A DNA stretch of 33,791 bases from Candidatus Gastranaerophilales bacterium (GTDB lineage: Bacteria > Cyanobacteriota > Vampirovibrionia > Gastranaerophilales > Gastranaerophilaceae): the NCBI GenBank assembly GCA_947630045.1, contig CANRGC010000018.1:1-33791 (forward strand), read 5' to 3'. Both the position numbers and the translations under genes were made by a program. The notes below the pieces were generated by a model. The model did not search any database and was not told the DNA's origin. It saw only the letters and a list, made by a program, of their open reading frames with translations. Shown piece after piece: positions 33,763-33,791 of this stretch. The first letter of the stretch is position 1. Every line of letters starts with the position of its first letter.

Positions 33763-33791
33763 GCTTTCTATGCAATAGCATTTCATTAAGT

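Larger units (their letters stand above)
33329..33791. other. Gene-free end of window with REP-like hairpin cluster
   Basis: No credible gene is seen; an 85-codon open frame at 33532-33789 runs straight through the repeats and is not believable. The region contains at least six small palindromes, besides the two 28-nt copies listed separately: 33417-33434, 33460-33480, 33544-33561, 33599-33615 (CAGAAAC/GTTTCTG), 33636-33652 (GAAGGTT/AACCTTC) and 33692-33706 (CTTGC/GCAAG). Its composition is visibly more GC-rich than the neighbouring genes. Confidence 0.6.

Noticed and set aside
33532-33789. 85-codon open frame at the window end
   Set aside because: It runs through several REP-like hairpins, has no ribosome site and its composition does not resemble the true genes.

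Overview
The window is AT-rich and densely coded on both strands. It most resembles a gut-associated Candidatus Gastranaerophilales genome (Vampirovibrionia/Melainabacteria, the non-photosynthetic relatives of Cyanobacteria). This rests on several lineage-style hypothetical proteins, including one with an N-terminal NNNPNFKG motif and several Ala/Gly-rich glycine-zipper proteins, mixed with ordinary housekeeping genes. No rRNA or other taxonomic marker is present, so the placement is an inference from protein character.

Left region (1-7250): a likely defence island. A DUF4143 AAA ATPase, a type III methyltransferase (mod) and a type III restriction subunit (res) are nearly fused in one transcription unit. 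The island lies beside an intact tRNA-Ile(GAU) gene on the minus strand. The last 22 nt of that tRNA and its terminator hairpin recur at the far left end (459-526). Just inside the intact tRNA is a decayed tRNA-Ile-like 5' half (7052-7128). A 15-bp direct repeat (532-546 and 7052-7066) brackets the restriction genes. The simplest reading is a tandem tRNA-Ile/terminator duplication whose second copy decayed and was split by the island; integration at the tRNA 3' end is the alternative. A frameshifted LysM remnant lies outside the left end. No integrase is visible.

Middle region (7340-24254): argS, a complete three-domain nifU followed by nifS (Fe-S cluster assembly), Mini-RNase III (mrnC), a sensor-less histidine kinase overlapping an unusual REC/degenerate-GGDEF/REC regulator, an orphan OadG-like subunit, a DUF815 ATPase and ilvC. 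Between them sit lineage-type orphans: two small proteins, a lysine-rich coiled-coil candidate and several membrane-associated proteins. Two of these contain tandem repeats: three 93-bp repeats in one gene, and a 708-bp minisatellite encoding about 28 copies of ADTKATPK in the other.

Right region (24323-33791): pnuC (NAD precursor uptake), rmuC, a double-SIS sugar-phosphate protein head-to-head with hemW, a small zinc-ribbon-like protein, the ilvB-ilvN operon, a SulP-like membrane protein without STAS, and wecB. With ilvC at 21134, three genes of branched-chain amino-acid synthesis are in the window but at separate loci. The last 375 bp has no credible gene and holds a cluster of REP-like hairpins, including two identical 28-nt copies.

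Many neighbouring genes are convergent with almost no spacing (-8 to +13 nt), so terminators are rarely visible. Clear ones follow tRNA-Ile, the oadG-like gene and ilvC.
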